DNA of 64,000 bases from NCBI RefSeq assembly GCF_900111305.1, contig NZ_FOGS01000004.1, positions 186,001 to 250,000 on the forward strand, given 5' to 3'. The position numbers and the translations under genes were made by a program. The DNA is from Vreelandella subterranea (GTDB taxonomy: Bacteria; Pseudomonadota; Gammaproteobacteria; Pseudomonadales; Halomonadaceae). Shown here one piece after another: positions 1 through 8,886 of this stretch; the stretch's first letter is position 1; each line of letters begins with the position of its first letter. The notes beneath the pieces are model-generated. The model was not told the origin of the DNA. It saw nothing but the letters and a program-made list of their open reading frames with translations, and did no database searches.

Positions 1-627
1 GATGCTCACAGTGGAAACCCCTGCATAGTTTGTCGGTTGATCCCATGCATTGGTAAGGCCGAGTTGGTCCAAAGCGCCCTGAAGTAGACTGTTTTCACCA
101 TATATCCAGACATGTCGATCATCCCTAAACTGGATGATAATGAGGGGCTCTTCATCTCCAGAAAGTCTATATCTTAGTTTGGTAAACTGCTGCTCGTATT
201 CGTGGATGAGGCGTTTTGCTTCTTCGTTATGCCCTATCCGTTCTGCTAAAGCCAGAGTGAAATCTTGCATCGCCTGCCAAGGGTCTCCAGTAATCGGAAA
301 TAGGGAGATATTTTCTGTGGGGGCGATGCGTGTTAATTTTTCATCAAGACTTTTGTTATCTCCCAATATTAGTGAAGGGGTTAGATGTGACAATAGCTCA
401 AGATTTGGCATAGAGCCTAAACCCAGCTCTATAGCATCACGTGAGATGATTTTGTTATCTGTCCATTCGTTATAAGTGTTTAGTTGCATTACGCCTAGGG
501 GAGAAATATCAAGCACGCTCAGTGTCTCTGCAACAGCCCAGTCAAAAGTGGCAATGGGATGCCTCTCACCAGCATATGAAATATTTATGAATGTAAGGAA
601 TACTAGTGCTTTCGTTAATAACTTCAT
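1..627 (-). CDS. Periplasmic iron-siderophore binding protein, partial (3' end beyond window)
   Basis: This reading frame is open from a start at 627 to the left edge (209 codons seen). It begins MKLLTKALVFLTFINISYA, a typical signal peptide with likely cleavage after Ala19, and has an AAGG ribosome site just upstream. The mature part (TFDWAVAETLSVL, then LGLGSMPNLELLSHLTPSLI) matches the FecB/FhuD fold of substrate-binding proteins for iron-siderophore ABC importers. It is clearly paralogous to the gene at 21307 in this window, which shares the FDW-(S/A)-(I/V)-AET opening and a VSI motif at the cut end. It follows the TonB receptor in the same direction, so it likely carries that receptor's ligand to an inner-membrane permease such as the one at 11133. 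The C-terminus is not visible. Confidence 0.85.
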   Translation of the reverse strand, partial: MKLLTKALVFLTFINISYAGERHPIATFDWAVAETLSVLDISPLGVMQLNTYNEWTDNKIISRDAIELGLGSMPNLELLSHLTPSLILGDNKSLDEKLTRIAPTENISLFPITGDPWQAMQDFTLALAERIGHNEEAKRLIHEYEQQFTKLRYRLSGDEEPLIIIQFRDDRHVWIYGENSLLQGALDQLGLTNAWDQPTNYAGVSTVSI

Positions 628-909
628 ATATCGTACCTTGGAGAGAAGTATTATGGTTGCCATGGGTTCGGGTTTTAAATTAAAAAATGTATTGAAAAAT
701 ATATTCAGACCGAAAGACCTAAGTGGCAAAAAGGCCAGCGCTTAATTTTAATGCTCAAGGAGAAGCTGAGAATAAACTGACAGTGCCTGGACGTGAAGTT
801 AGAAAATTCTATTTCTGGCAGCAATTTTTTTATTAAAATACCCAGCCCTAAATAGATGGGCTGGGTCAACACCTGATAAGGAAGTTATAAATATTGCTAT
901 GCCGATGTT
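628..909. other. Gap between receptor and binding-protein genes
   Basis: This AT-rich 282-base gap separates two co-directional genes. It contains the hairpin at 840-866 and a ribosome site for the binding protein near 635. I see no convincing coding sequence in it. The binding protein may have its own promoter here or depend on readthrough past the hairpin. Confidence 0.5.
840..866 (-). terminator. Hairpin terminator or attenuator after the TonB receptor
   Basis: The nine-base arms ACCCAGCCC and GGGCTGGGT are perfectly complementary around a 9-base loop. On the minus strand the stem is followed by ATTTTAAT, a short T-rich tail. It lies 43 bases after the receptor stop and before the binding protein, so it may reduce rather than end operon transcription. 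Confidence 0.55.
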
Positions 910-3114
910 TTAGAAGTCATATTTTAATGTCAAGTTTGCGCTGCGTGGAGCACCGTACGCCAACTGGCCGAACCAAGTGCCACTATTAGTGTAATACTTC
1001 TCATCGAATAGATTATTGATGTTCAACTGAGCGCTTAATTCCGGTGTCATCTGATATCTGGCCATCAGACGAGCAAGCGAATAACTATCCTGTTTTACTT
1101 CTTCGCTATTTCCCAAAGGGTTGGTGACCATGCTGTAATTGGAGCTTTGCCAATCGAAACCGCCACCTAGGGTTAAATCATTTATTTTATAGGTAGTGAA
1201 CAAGGTTGCGGTACGGCGAGGTTGAGCGGTATTTACTGCTGATCCATCGGCATCTTTGGCCTGGAACTGTGACCAACCGAACATAAGATTCCAATCATCG
1301 GTAATAGCACCTGAGACTTCAATCTCATAGCCGATACTGGAGGTGCCCTCCGCCGCATATGAGGCCTGGTCGGTGGTGCCAGGAACCAAATATCCTGTAT
1401 CGGGCTGCGCTAGGTTATCCTGATCAATACGAAATACTGATAGCATGGCGTTCAGACGGCCTTCAAAATACTCCGCTTTGATACCGGTTTCATAGTTTTT
1501 ACCTTCCACTGGGTCAAGATAGTTGCCATTTCTATCTTGCTCATCCTGAGGGTTGAAAATATCTGTATAGCTGACATAAGCTGAGTAGACATCATTTATG
1601 TCGTAGATTAAGCCTGCATAGGGTGTGACTATCTGATGATGGCTAAAATCATATAAATCACCATTTGATTTCATACCTTCAACGTCCCAATTAGTAATGC
1701 GACTACCCAGAATCAGCGTCAGTGGGTCAGTCAGCGATAAGCGTAAAGCTCCATAACCACCAAGCTGTTCAGTTTCTTTTCTCATATGGGTTGTTTGCTG
1801 TCCCCAATCAGGCTCTGGATATGAGCCATCCCATTCATAGAAATTTCCAACAGGGGGAACATTCAGTGCATTACGAAGTTCGGAGGTGAAGTCCTGTTTG
1901 TTGTGCATCAGGCCTACAGTAACCTCATGGTCTCGACCAGAAAGTCCAAAGGGCAAATTACCATAGATATCGATATTTTCTTGCTCTCTTTCAAATTCAT
2001 ACCAAGCTGGAAATGCACCCATTCCAAGGCCAGTTTGCTTGTCTGGATAACCGGACAAATAGACTAATGGCAAATCAGCATGATTTATATTTTTGCTATA
2101 AGCTGCGTAAAATGATGCGCCTGAATCAAAATTATGTTCGAGATTGACGAAGTGATTGGTAACTTCAGAATCCCACCTTGTCCAGTCTGCGCCGACCGTT
2201 TTAGAACGAGACCAATCTGTTCTTTCTCCATTACTAAACCAAACCGGTAAACCTCCCCAGGTCGAACTGGTAGGCCTATTTTTTTGTTGGCTTATACCAA
2301 TATTCATCAATGTATTATCAGTGATATCGGCAGCTAAAGTGCCATAATAAACAGATTTTTCATTTTCCAGCGAATCAACAAAAGAACCTTCTTCGAGATG
2401 GCTGCCAACGATGCGGCCACGCACGGTTCCTGCTTCATTTAATGGCGTCGAAATATCCACAGTACCCTGATAGCGATCCCAATTGCCAGCACTGATAGTA
2501 GCATGTCCAGTAAATTCCTCACTATCCGCTTTCTTCCGCACAAGGTTAATCGCAGCCGAAGGATCTCCCGCACCGGAAGTCAAACCGCTAGCACCACGAA
2601 CTACTTCAACACGGTCATAAAGTATGGTGTCCATTTGTGATTCACCAGCGGAATAACCACTTTCCCAAGCTGTTGGTATGCCATCAATTTGATAATTATT
2701 AATCTCAAATCCACGTGCTGAAAAAACATGTCGTTGGCTATCTTGCTGGGTTGAAGTGAGGCCTGTCACTGTATTGACCACATCTGTCAGTGATTCCAAC
2801 TGCATATCATCAATCAGCTGTCGGCTGATAACTGATACTGATTGGGGTGTTTCACGAATAGATAAGTCTAGACGTGTAGAGGTATTCATTGAGTCTGTGG
2901 TGTATGAGTCTGTCCCTTCAGTCGTGGCATCACGCAAGTACTCGCCGGTTACCTGGACGGTGGGCAATGCATTGATCGTTTCGTCGTTTTCTGCCTCTTG
3001 CGTCATGGTATCTTGGGCGAAAGCAACAGGTGCCGCGAATAGCGTTGCTGCGCAGGCATTGGCAATGGCAACTGTGAGCAGTTGTCTGCGCAGGCAGGTA
3101 TTGAATTGATGCAT
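910..3114 (-). CDS. TonB-dependent siderophore receptor (no STN domain)
   Basis: An outer-membrane beta-barrel receptor of 734 residues that should import a ferric siderophore using TonB energy. A signal peptide ends at about Ala33. The plug domain follows, with the typical stretch RETPQSVSVISRQ and a later INLVRKK. The barrel ends in KYDF, with the terminal Phe expected for outer-membrane assembly. It belongs to the FhuE/FpvA/FoxA type but has no N-terminal STN domain, so it should not signal to a FecR protein, unlike the receptor at 18761. It is fourth in a minus-strand operon after the acetyltransferase, monooxygenase and esterase genes and precedes a binding protein. The DNA looks AT-richer than the biosynthetic genes upstream. 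The exact ligand cannot be read from sequence. Confidence 0.93.
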   Translation of the reverse strand: MHQFNTCLRRQLLTVAIANACAATLFAAPVAFAQDTMTQEAENDETINALPTVQVTGEYLRDATTEGTDSYTTDSMNTSTRLDLSIRETPQSVSVISRQLIDDMQLESLTDVVNTVTGLTSTQQDSQRHVFSARGFEINNYQIDGIPTAWESGYSAGESQMDTILYDRVEVVRGASGLTSGAGDPSAAINLVRKKADSEEFTGHATISAGNWDRYQGTVDISTPLNEAGTVRGRIVGSHLEEGSFVDSLENEKSVYYGTLAADITDNTLMNIGISQQKNRPTSSTWGGLPVWFSNGERTDWSRSKTVGADWTRWDSEVTNHFVNLEHNFDSGASFYAAYSKNINHADLPLVYLSGYPDKQTGLGMGAFPAWYEFEREQENIDIYGNLPFGLSGRDHEVTVGLMHNKQDFTSELRNALNVPPVGNFYEWDGSYPEPDWGQQTTHMRKETEQLGGYGALRLSLTDPLTLILGSRITNWDVEGMKSNGDLYDFSHHQIVTPYAGLIYDINDVYSAYVSYTDIFNPQDEQDRNGNYLDPVEGKNYETGIKAEYFEGRLNAMLSVFRIDQDNLAQPDTGYLVPGTTDQASYAAEGTSSIGYEIEVSGAITDDWNLMFGWSQFQAKDADGSAVNTAQPRRTATLFTTYKINDLTLGGGFDWQSSNYSMVTNPLGNSEEVKQDSYSLARLMARYQMTPELSAQLNINNLFDEKYYTNSGTWFGQLAYGAPRSANLTLKYDF

Positions 3115-3144
3115 AGTAATCCCCTTGAATGATATCTATGTGTT

Positions 3145-3163
3145 AATGGTAATTGTTATTATT
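3145..3163 (-). promoter_or_regulatory. Candidate Fur box before the TonB receptor
   Basis: The 19 bases here match the classical Fur consensus at about 12 positions when read on the minus strand, as repeated A/T-rich NATAAT-like hexamers. They lie 31-49 bases upstream of the receptor start, suggesting that receptor and binding protein also have an iron-repressed promoter of their own. The match is weak. Confidence 0.4.
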
Positions 3164-3269
3164 AGTATTATGTTATGAGTTTGCGCTTATATGCAACCAT
3201 CTGTTGCTTGAAATGTCTCGCGTGGCAAGAAGCGCCACATGTACAGATCCATACCCCATGGGGCGGCAA

Positions 3270-4223
3270 CTAAGCCCCTACCGGGGTTTGGTGGTTACTG
3301 AGATGCTGCTGTAGCGCCTTGGCGATATCCCCGCGTACCTGACCGTTGGCGTCGGGCGTGATGCTCCCCAGGCGTGCGAAGTCGTGCACCATGCCGGGAT
3401 AAAAGGCCAACTGGGTATCCACATTGACTTCCTGTAAGCGGTTCATGTAGGCGATGCCTTCGTCGACCAGAGGGTCATGTTCGGCCAGGGCGATAAACGC
3501 AGGCGGTAGGTTGTTGAGTTCCGCAGCCTCCAACGGCGCAAATCGCCAGTCGTGGCGTTCCTCATCGCTATTTAGATAGTGGCTAAACATCCACTGCAGG
3601 GTATCTGCTTCCAGCAGGTAGCCTTGCGCGTATCGGCTGTGAGACTCGCTGTCCTGCCAGGCGCTGGTGCAGGGGTAGAGCAGGATCTGGCAGCGTGGCG
3701 GGGGCCAACCATTATCACGTGCTGACATACAAAGAGCTGTAGCGAGGGTTCCCCCTACACTGTCACCACCCACGGCGATACGTGAGGTATCGAGACCCAT
3801 CGCTTCGCCATGCTTCAGCAGCCAGCAATAGGCGTCTTCAGCGTCGTAAAAAGCCGTCGGAAACTTGTGCTCGGGGGCCAGGCGGTAGTCGACAGCCAAC
3901 ACTGTGTAGCCAGTTGCTTGAGCGATGCTTTGGCAGAGCGAATCGTGAGAATCCAGGCTGCCCAGTAGGTAGCCGCCACCATGGAAGTAAAGCAGGGTGG
4001 GCGATAAAGACTCCTCGCCTTGGTAGCGACGTAGTTCTATACGGTGTCCGTCCCGACAGGTGATGCTCATTGACGTTGCATCGTTAGCTATTGGCTCATC
4101 AAGCATCTGGGATGATGCCTCGTAGGCAGCGCGTGCTTGTTGTGGTGAGAGCGAGTGAAAAGGCGGATTGCCGCTATCGGCAATCAGGTCTAAGAAAGCG
4201 GCGACATCAGGATGTAAGGACAT
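3270..4223 (-). CDS. Alpha/beta hydrolase (HSL family esterase) in the siderophore operon
   Basis: A 317-residue hydrolase of the hormone-sensitive lipase (alpha/beta-hydrolase fold-3) family. Visible signatures are the oxyanion HGGGYLLG, the nucleophile elbow GDSVGG, a catalytic Asp in EHDPLVDEG and a late His in MVHDFARLG. I chose the Met at 4223 because the family usually starts with an SLHPDVAAFL-like sequence; an in-frame Met at 4271 would add 16 residues but has no ribosome site. There is no signal peptide, so it should act in the cytoplasm. Placed between the N-monooxygenase and the receptor, it probably hydrolyses an ester or acyl bond in the siderophore, either to release iron or to tailor the molecule. 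That role is inferred from position only. Confidence 0.82.
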   Translation of the reverse strand: MSLHPDVAAFLDLIADSGNPPFHSLSPQQARAAYEASSQMLDEPIANDATSMSITCRDGHRIELRRYQGEESLSPTLLYFHGGGYLLGSLDSHDSLCQSIAQATGYTVLAVDYRLAPEHKFPTAFYDAEDAYCWLLKHGEAMGLDTSRIAVGGDSVGGTLATALCMSARDNGWPPPRCQILLYPCTSAWQDSESHSRYAQGYLLEADTLQWMFSHYLNSDEERHDWRFAPLEAAELNNLPPAFIALAEHDPLVDEGIAYMNRLQEVNVDTQLAFYPGMVHDFARLGSITPDANGQVRGDIAKALQQHLSNHQTPVGA

Positions 4224-4288
4224 AATGGGCGTAAGTCTCGGTATTAGGGGCCGCTCTGAGAGAGCGGCCATGCGTTGATAGTGCTTGG

Positions 4289-5584
4289 TTAGTCCGCGCC
4301 TACCAGTGAGGGAGTTGATACACCTGAATGGGCTGCAGGTAGCTCCTCATTAAGCACTTCACAAATCTCACTTGTCCTTGCTGCCAAAATCGACAGCAGG
4401 GTGTCGCTCAAGCCATGGGTGGGTTCGCAACTTCCCTGCAGGAAAATAGCCGGTTTGAACTCAGGGTTGGTGTAGAGCTGATAATGACGATTGACGGCAA
4501 AGTCAGATAGATAGTCTTCAACCGGGGCCAGTAGCTGTTTATAGGTGTCGCGTACATAGCCGGTGGCGAGCACCACGGCGTCGTAACGAGTGATATCCGT
4601 ATGGCCTGTCTCCAGGTCACGCACGTTGAGCTCGACGCCTTCGTGAGTTGCTTCGCTGCCAATGACCTCATGGCGGCGGCGGAAGCGGTGGCGGGCCTGG
4701 CCGGTCACTTTTTGCTGGTAGAACACATCGTAAATTTCCTGAATCAGCGCCAAGTCAGGGGCTGAGTAGTTGGTGCTTTTGTACTCCTGTAGTAGCGCTT
4801 CCCGTTGGCCGGTGGGATTGTTGAACACGTAGTCGGTGTATTCGGGGTTGAATATCTCATTGACGAAAGGGCTGTCGTCCGAGGGTTTAAAGGCCCACGC
4901 CCGGCTAATAAGATCTGCCTGAATGCCTTCGCGGCCGTGCAGATCCAGGAATATCTCAGCGGCGCTCTGGCCCGCACCAATTACGGCGATGCGTTTGGGG
5001 GCGTCTTGCTTGGCCAGCTCACGAAGGTAGTGGCTGGAGTGGAAGACCCGCGGGTCGTCTTTTAGGCCGGCGAAGCATTCAGGCACATTGGGCGCGCCTC
5101 CCACGCTGATCACCAGTGACCGGGTCAGCCTTTCCTGCACCGCACCGCTCGCATCCCGTGAACGCACGCGGAGGTAAGCGACTTCGTCGTTGTCAGTTTC
5201 GGGCAGTACGTCAAACACATCCTCTCCATAGGCGCACTGGTGTTCAAAGTGGCTGGCCGTCCAGCTTAGGTAGTCATTGAACTCGTGGCGGCTGGGGAAG
5301 AATGTCTGCAGGTTGATAAAGTCCTGTAGGCGGCCTTTGCTGTGGAGGTAATTGAGAAAGCTGAAACGGCTTCCAGGATTGCGGGGCGTGACCAAGTCTT
5401 TGAGGAAAGAAATCTGCATATGGGCATTGTCCAGCAGCATGTGCGGGTGCCAGGCAAAGCAGGGCTGGCGCTCAATAAAGAAGGCATCTCTTGCTTGCCC
5501 TGACTGTCGTTGCTCGTCGAGCGCAATGGCCAGGGCAATGTTGGAGGGGCCGAAGCCGATGCCGATCAAGTCGTGAATATGCAT
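4289..5584 (-). CDS. L-lysine/L-ornithine N-monooxygenase
   Basis: A 431-residue flavin monooxygenase of the IucD/PvdA family, which N-hydroxylates the side-chain amine of lysine or ornithine using FAD, NADPH and oxygen, the first step towards hydroxamate siderophores. The FAD motif GIGFGPSN lies at residues 8-15, an NADPH motif GAGQSAAE near residue 200, and the late ATGY motif is present. A GAGGA ribosome site precedes the start. It sits 23 bases after the acetyltransferase gene, the partner for the next step. Whether the substrate is lysine (IucD-like) or ornithine (PvdA-like) cannot be settled by eye, and no matching synthetase is in the window. Confidence 0.93.
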   Translation of the reverse strand: MHIHDLIGIGFGPSNIALAIALDEQRQSGQARDAFFIERQPCFAWHPHMLLDNAHMQISFLKDLVTPRNPGSRFSFLNYLHSKGRLQDFINLQTFFPSRHEFNDYLSWTASHFEHQCAYGEDVFDVLPETDNDEVAYLRVRSRDASGAVQERLTRSLVISVGGAPNVPECFAGLKDDPRVFHSSHYLRELAKQDAPKRIAVIGAGQSAAEIFLDLHGREGIQADLISRAWAFKPSDDSPFVNEIFNPEYTDYVFNNPTGQREALLQEYKSTNYSAPDLALIQEIYDVFYQQKVTGQARHRFRRRHEVIGSEATHEGVELNVRDLETGHTDITRYDAVVLATGYVRDTYKQLLAPVEDYLSDFAVNRHYQLYTNPEFKPAIFLQGSCEPTHGLSDTLLSILAARTSEICEVLNEELPAAHSGVSTPSLVGAD

Positions 5585-5607
5585 AAGAGTCCTCGTGGCT
5601 GACGTGT

Positions 5608-6720
5608 TTATAAGGTGAAGCGTGGGTCGGGTCGTGGCGCAGACCCAGGGTGCGGAGGCAGCGGAATCCAGCTGCGCTCGTTAAAGAAGTGTTCGCGTAG
5701 CTGCATGCCGAGCATGGCCCGCTTATGGGGGAAATCGAATGCCTTGACGTGGGCATAACCGCACTGGGCAAGGTTGTGCAGCATCTTGGCGTTATCTACG
5801 CGGGGTTCGATCACCAGGCGCTGGGTGCGGCAGTCATCCAGAAACAGGTAGTGCGAGATAGAGGGCATCCAGGCCGCCACATAGGGCCGCCCGCGAAAAG
5901 CAGCTTCGCCGATCAACACGTGCCAGCCGCGATCAAAGTCACCGGCATCGTAGTAAGCGCCGATGCGATCCTCCTTGGCCCAGTAAGTCTCGAAATAGCC
6001 GAAGGGCTCGCCATCGATACACCCGATCAGCGGTACCACGCTGGGATTTTGCAACGTGCTTTCCAGCCGCTCGCGGTGCTGTTGCAAATCACCTTGCTCT
6101 TCCCAGAAGTGGGCGACGACCGGGTCGTTCATCCAGCGGTTGAAGCGTTCAAGGTCGAGCTCCAGGTCAAGGACGCGAAAGCTCAAGGTGGCACCCAGCC
6201 AGGGAATATGGCGCTGATAGACCGTGCCACTGGGGCGCGGTGGGCGGCGTGGGTGTCGCTTGCCATTCGCCAGGATGGGTTGCCGTGGGTAGGGGCGCAT
6301 GGCGGGAGCAGTCAGCCAAAGGGTTGGCAGCTGCCAAAATAGCTCCGCGTAGGCCCAGAGATCTCCATGGGGATCTTTAACCGCAATGCCAGTTGCGCAC
6401 AGATTGGCATGCAAAACAGTGGGTAGCTGTAGACGAAGCGCTACAGCCCCAGGGTGAAAGGCAAAAGCCCCTTCGATAGCCGCCAGTAACGCCGGGAGAG
6501 GAGGTGCTGAACGCTGTGACCACTGCAGCGTCAAGGTGCTGTTGTCATCTACTAACAACCACTCAAGACGTTCTTGATGTCCTTCCACATAAAGTGTCTG
6601 CGTGGTTATCTCATAGGTAACTTGATAGGTGCACCCCTCTGGGCGTGAGAGCAGCGAGGCTACCGTGGGGCTTTCATAAGGTACCTGTACCTTTGTTTGT
6701 GCCTGGACAGAACTGGACAC
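5608..6720 (-). CDS. Siderophore acetyltransferase (IucB/AlcB-type GNAT)
   Basis: A 370-residue acyltransferase whose C-terminal half carries the AlcB/IucB-type domain (Acetyltransf_8) used in hydroxamate siderophore synthesis. Residues RFNRWMNDPVVAHFWEEQG and the later GEAAFRGRPYVAAWM and RNVD-like VEPRVDNAKM stretches match that family. It would acylate the N-hydroxylated amine made by the next gene. The N-terminal ~170 residues are an additional region typical of longer members. The start is GTG at 6720 with GGAG nine bases upstream. It is the first gene of the minus-strand operon and diverges from the exporter at 6924 across a gap with a Fur-like half site. Confidence 0.88.
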   Translation of the reverse strand: MSSSVQAQTKVQVPYESPTVASLLSRPEGCTYQVTYEITTQTLYVEGHQERLEWLLVDDNSTLTLQWSQRSAPPLPALLAAIEGAFAFHPGAVALRLQLPTVLHANLCATGIAVKDPHGDLWAYAELFWQLPTLWLTAPAMRPYPRQPILANGKRHPRRPPRPSGTVYQRHIPWLGATLSFRVLDLELDLERFNRWMNDPVVAHFWEEQGDLQQHRERLESTLQNPSVVPLIGCIDGEPFGYFETYWAKEDRIGAYYDAGDFDRGWHVLIGEAAFRGRPYVAAWMPSISHYLFLDDCRTQRLVIEPRVDNAKMLHNLAQCGYAHVKAFDFPHKRAMLGMQLREHFFNERSWIPLPPHPGSAPRPDPRFTL

Positions 6721-6815
6721 CGCTAAGCTCCTATCAATAAGAACGAATCAAAGAAACGAAAAAAGCGAAAAAATCATCCCACCGGAAGCGGCGTTACTGA
6801 CTTCCTTATCTAAGG

Positions 6816-6834
6816 ACGAATGAGAATGAGGCTT
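6816..6834. promoter_or_regulatory. Possible Fur half-site in the divergent siderophore promoter
   Basis: The repeated AATGAGAATGAG stretch resembles Fur half-sites and lies between the acetyltransferase and exporter genes, which read away from each other. Only about 10 of 19 consensus positions match, so this rests mostly on context. Confidence 0.3.
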
Positions 6835-6923
6835 GTTTACATAAATATTGATTAACTTTCTGTGTGGGCGGTTCGTCTTTAGAAGTAGCTGTCGATTTTC
6901 AATCGCTTTCCAACGAGGTGAAT

Positions 6924-8567
6924 GTGCTTTCCTATCTGATTCGTCGAACCCGCGGGTTGATGACCGCTGCTGCGCTGGCCAGTATTCTCTCGGGGCTTTT
7001 CAGCGTGCTGCTAATTGCCCAAATCAATGTGGCGTTAACCTGGGATGCCGCCTCCCATACCAACACTGCCTGGGCCTTCGCGGGGATTGCCGTGGCGTTA
7101 ATGGTCTGCCGGATGGTGTCGACAGCGCTTTTTGAGCGGTTAGGACAGCGTGCCCTGGCGGAGTTACGCAGTTTTGTCGCCCAGTGCGTGGCTGAGACCC
7201 CCTTTGCTCATTTCGAGCGTGTAGGCAGTGCGCGGATCCAGTCAGCGCTCACCGAGCACAGCAACAACGTGGCGGTACTGTTCGTTAGCTTGCCGGTGAT
7301 TTTGACCAATACGGTCATCGTGGTGGGGTGTTTGGGCTACCTGGCAATGCTGTCATGGCAGGTGTTCTTGTTTGCTTTAGGGGTGATTGGGCTGGGGGCT
7401 GTCGGCTACCACCTGGTGCACTTACGCGCTATTCGTTACCTCCAAAGTGCGTCGTCAGAGCAGGATCGACTGTTTGGTCATTTCCGCGCGCTGACCGATG
7501 GGGCGAAAGAGCTACGCCTGCACCGGCGCAAGAGCCGGGTCTTTATGGATCAGATACTGGGGGAGTCGGTTGAAAGCGTGCGGCGGCTGCGCACCTATGG
7601 CATGTCGCTGTTCGTTATCTCGACCAGTTGGGGGCAGTTCCTTATGTACGCCTTCATTGGCCTGGTGCTGTTTGTGTTGGCGGGCGATGGGCCTAATCAA
7701 ACCCAGATCATGACCGGTTTTGCACTGGTGTTTGTGTATATGGTGACCCCCCTTGAAGGCTTGCTGATCAATATTCCGCGGATCAATATGGCGCGGGTGG
7801 CCGCTAGCCGAATTGACGACATCACCCGTGAGATGCCCCATGGGCAGGAGCGGCAGGCGTCACCTCAGGCGCCTGATTTTCAACGTCTAGAATTGCGCGA
7901 CGTCACCCATCAGTACTACCACGAGCAGAGCGATGACTTCTTTGAGCTAGGGCCGATTAATCTGAGCTTTACGCCGGGGGAAGTGGTGTTTCTGGTAGGG
8001 GGCAACGGTAGCGGAAAAACCACGCTGGCCAAAGTGGTGGTGGGGCTTTACCCGCCGGAAGGTGGCGAGGTGTTGCTCAATGGCGAACGTGTCGAGGCGG
8101 ATGGCTGGGATGCTTACCGGCAGCTCTTCTCGGTGGTGTTCTCGGACTTCCATCTTTTCGAGCGTCTGTTGGAAGCGCCGCGGGAAGATCTCGATGAAGA
8201 GGGCAACCGTCTGCTGGCCAAGTTGCATTTGCAGCACAAGGTGCGCGTTGAGAACGGTGCGTTCACTACCCAGGCACTCTCCCAGGGTCAGCGTAAGCGC
8301 TTGGCGCTGGTAGTGGCCTACCTGGAAGATCGCCCGTTTTTGGTGTTTGACGAGTGGGCGGCGGATCAGGATCCGTTATTCAAGGAGGTGTTCTACTGCG
8401 AGGTATTGCCCGAGCTAAAACGCATGGGCAAAGCGGTGCTGGTGATTACCCACGATGACCGCTATTTCCACCTCGCGGATCGATTGGTGCGGCTGGAGAG
8501 CGGCAAGCTGTTGGCGCCAGAGAAGTTGACTAGTAGTGAGAAGGTAGTGTCTTCGGTGGTCAATTGA
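6924..8567 (+). CDS. PvdE-type siderophore/cyclic peptide ABC exporter 1
   Basis: A fused permease-ATPase of the PvdE/SyrD cyclic-peptide exporter family. About six membrane segments precede an ATPase domain with Walker A GGNGSGKTT, signature [11 protein letters not shown] and Walker [14 protein letters not shown]; the DEWAADQDP form is characteristic of this family. I chose GTG at 6924, preceded by GAGG at a five-base spacing, giving 548 residues, the usual length; an in-frame GTG at 6864 would add 20 residues without a ribosome site. PvdE moves a siderophore precursor to the periplasm. It diverges from the biosynthetic operon. A close paralogue lies at 13945. Confidence 0.92.
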   Translation: MLSYLIRRTRGLMTAAALASILSGLFSVLLIAQINVALTWDAASHTNTAWAFAGIAVALMVCRMVSTALFERLGQRALAELRSFVAQCVAETPFAHFERVGSARIQSALTEHSNNVAVLFVSLPVILTNTVIVVGCLGYLAMLSWQVFLFALGVIGLGAVGYHLVHLRAIRYLQSASSEQDRLFGHFRALTDGAKELRLHRRKSRVFMDQILGESVESVRRLRTYGMSLFVISTSWGQFLMYAFIGLVLFVLAGDGPNQTQIMTGFALVFVYMVTPLEGLLINIPRINMARVAASRIDDITREMPHGQERQASPQAPDFQRLELRDVTHQYYHEQSDDFFELGPINLSFTPGEVVFLVGGNGSGKTTLAKVVVGLYPPEGGEVLLNGERVEADGWDAYRQLFSVVFSDFHLFERLLEAPREDLDEEGNRLLAKLHLQHKVRVENGAFTTQALSQGQRKRLALVVAYLEDRPFLVFDEWAADQDPLFKEVFYCEVLPELKRMGKAVLVITHDDRYFHLADRLVRLESGKLLAPEKLTSSEKVVSSVVN

Positions 8568-8575
8568 ATCGGACA

Positions 8576-8617
8576 TGGTGCCTTGGTATTGGTGCCTCGG
8601 TATCAGGGGGGGGGGGG
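8576..8617. repeat. 14-bp tandem repeat followed by a 12-G tract
   Basis: Two adjacent copies of TGGTGCC(T/C)TGGTAT-like units (8576-8589 and 8590-8603, one difference) are followed by an uninterrupted run of 12 G at 8606-8617. The run lies between the exporter and the antitoxin gene, about 70 bases before the antitoxin start. Such long G runs are prone to slippage and also to sequencing error. Confidence 0.7.
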
Positions 8618-8688
8618 AGAACTGCTAGGGAGGGTGTCAAAATAGAGAGTATCGTTTAAGCTGTACAGGTAATCGAGGAGAGATGATC

Positions 8689-8886
8689 ATGAATACCCAG
8701 CTAGATCCCATCGTTTCTGAATTCGAGACGCAGGAACAAGCCGATAGCTATGATCGTTGGCTCAAGGCCAAGGTTCAGCACAGCATCGACAACCCGGGCC
8801 AAGGAATGCCTCATGATCAAGTTATGACCAAGGTTGATGCGATCATCGCCGACGCGGAGCAACGCCAAAGCGGCGGAGTTTCGTGA
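8689..8886 (+). CDS. RelB/StbD-type antitoxin
   Basis: A 65-residue protein resembling RelB/StbD-type antitoxins, with the EFETQEQADSYDRWLKAKV segment and a MPHDQVM motif seen in that group. I chose the ATG at 8689 because GAGGAG lies eight bases upstream; an ATG six bases earlier sits too close to it. The stop overlaps the next gene's GTG by four bases, the usual antitoxin-toxin coupling. It should bind and neutralise the toxin at 8883 and repress the pair. Confidence 0.82.
   Translation: MNTQLDPIVSEFETQEQADSYDRWLKAKVQHSIDNPGQGMPHDQVMTKVDAIIADAEQRQSGGVS

Noticed and set aside
134..745. Two plus-strand reading frames at the left edge
   Set aside because: The minus strand carries a binding protein with a signal peptide and family motifs across 1-627; the plus frames are its shadows, and the part beyond 627 is AT-rich spacer.
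6864..6923. Longer start for exporter 1
   Set aside because: GTG 6864 has no ribosome site, while GTG 6924 has GAGG at five bases and gives the usual family length.
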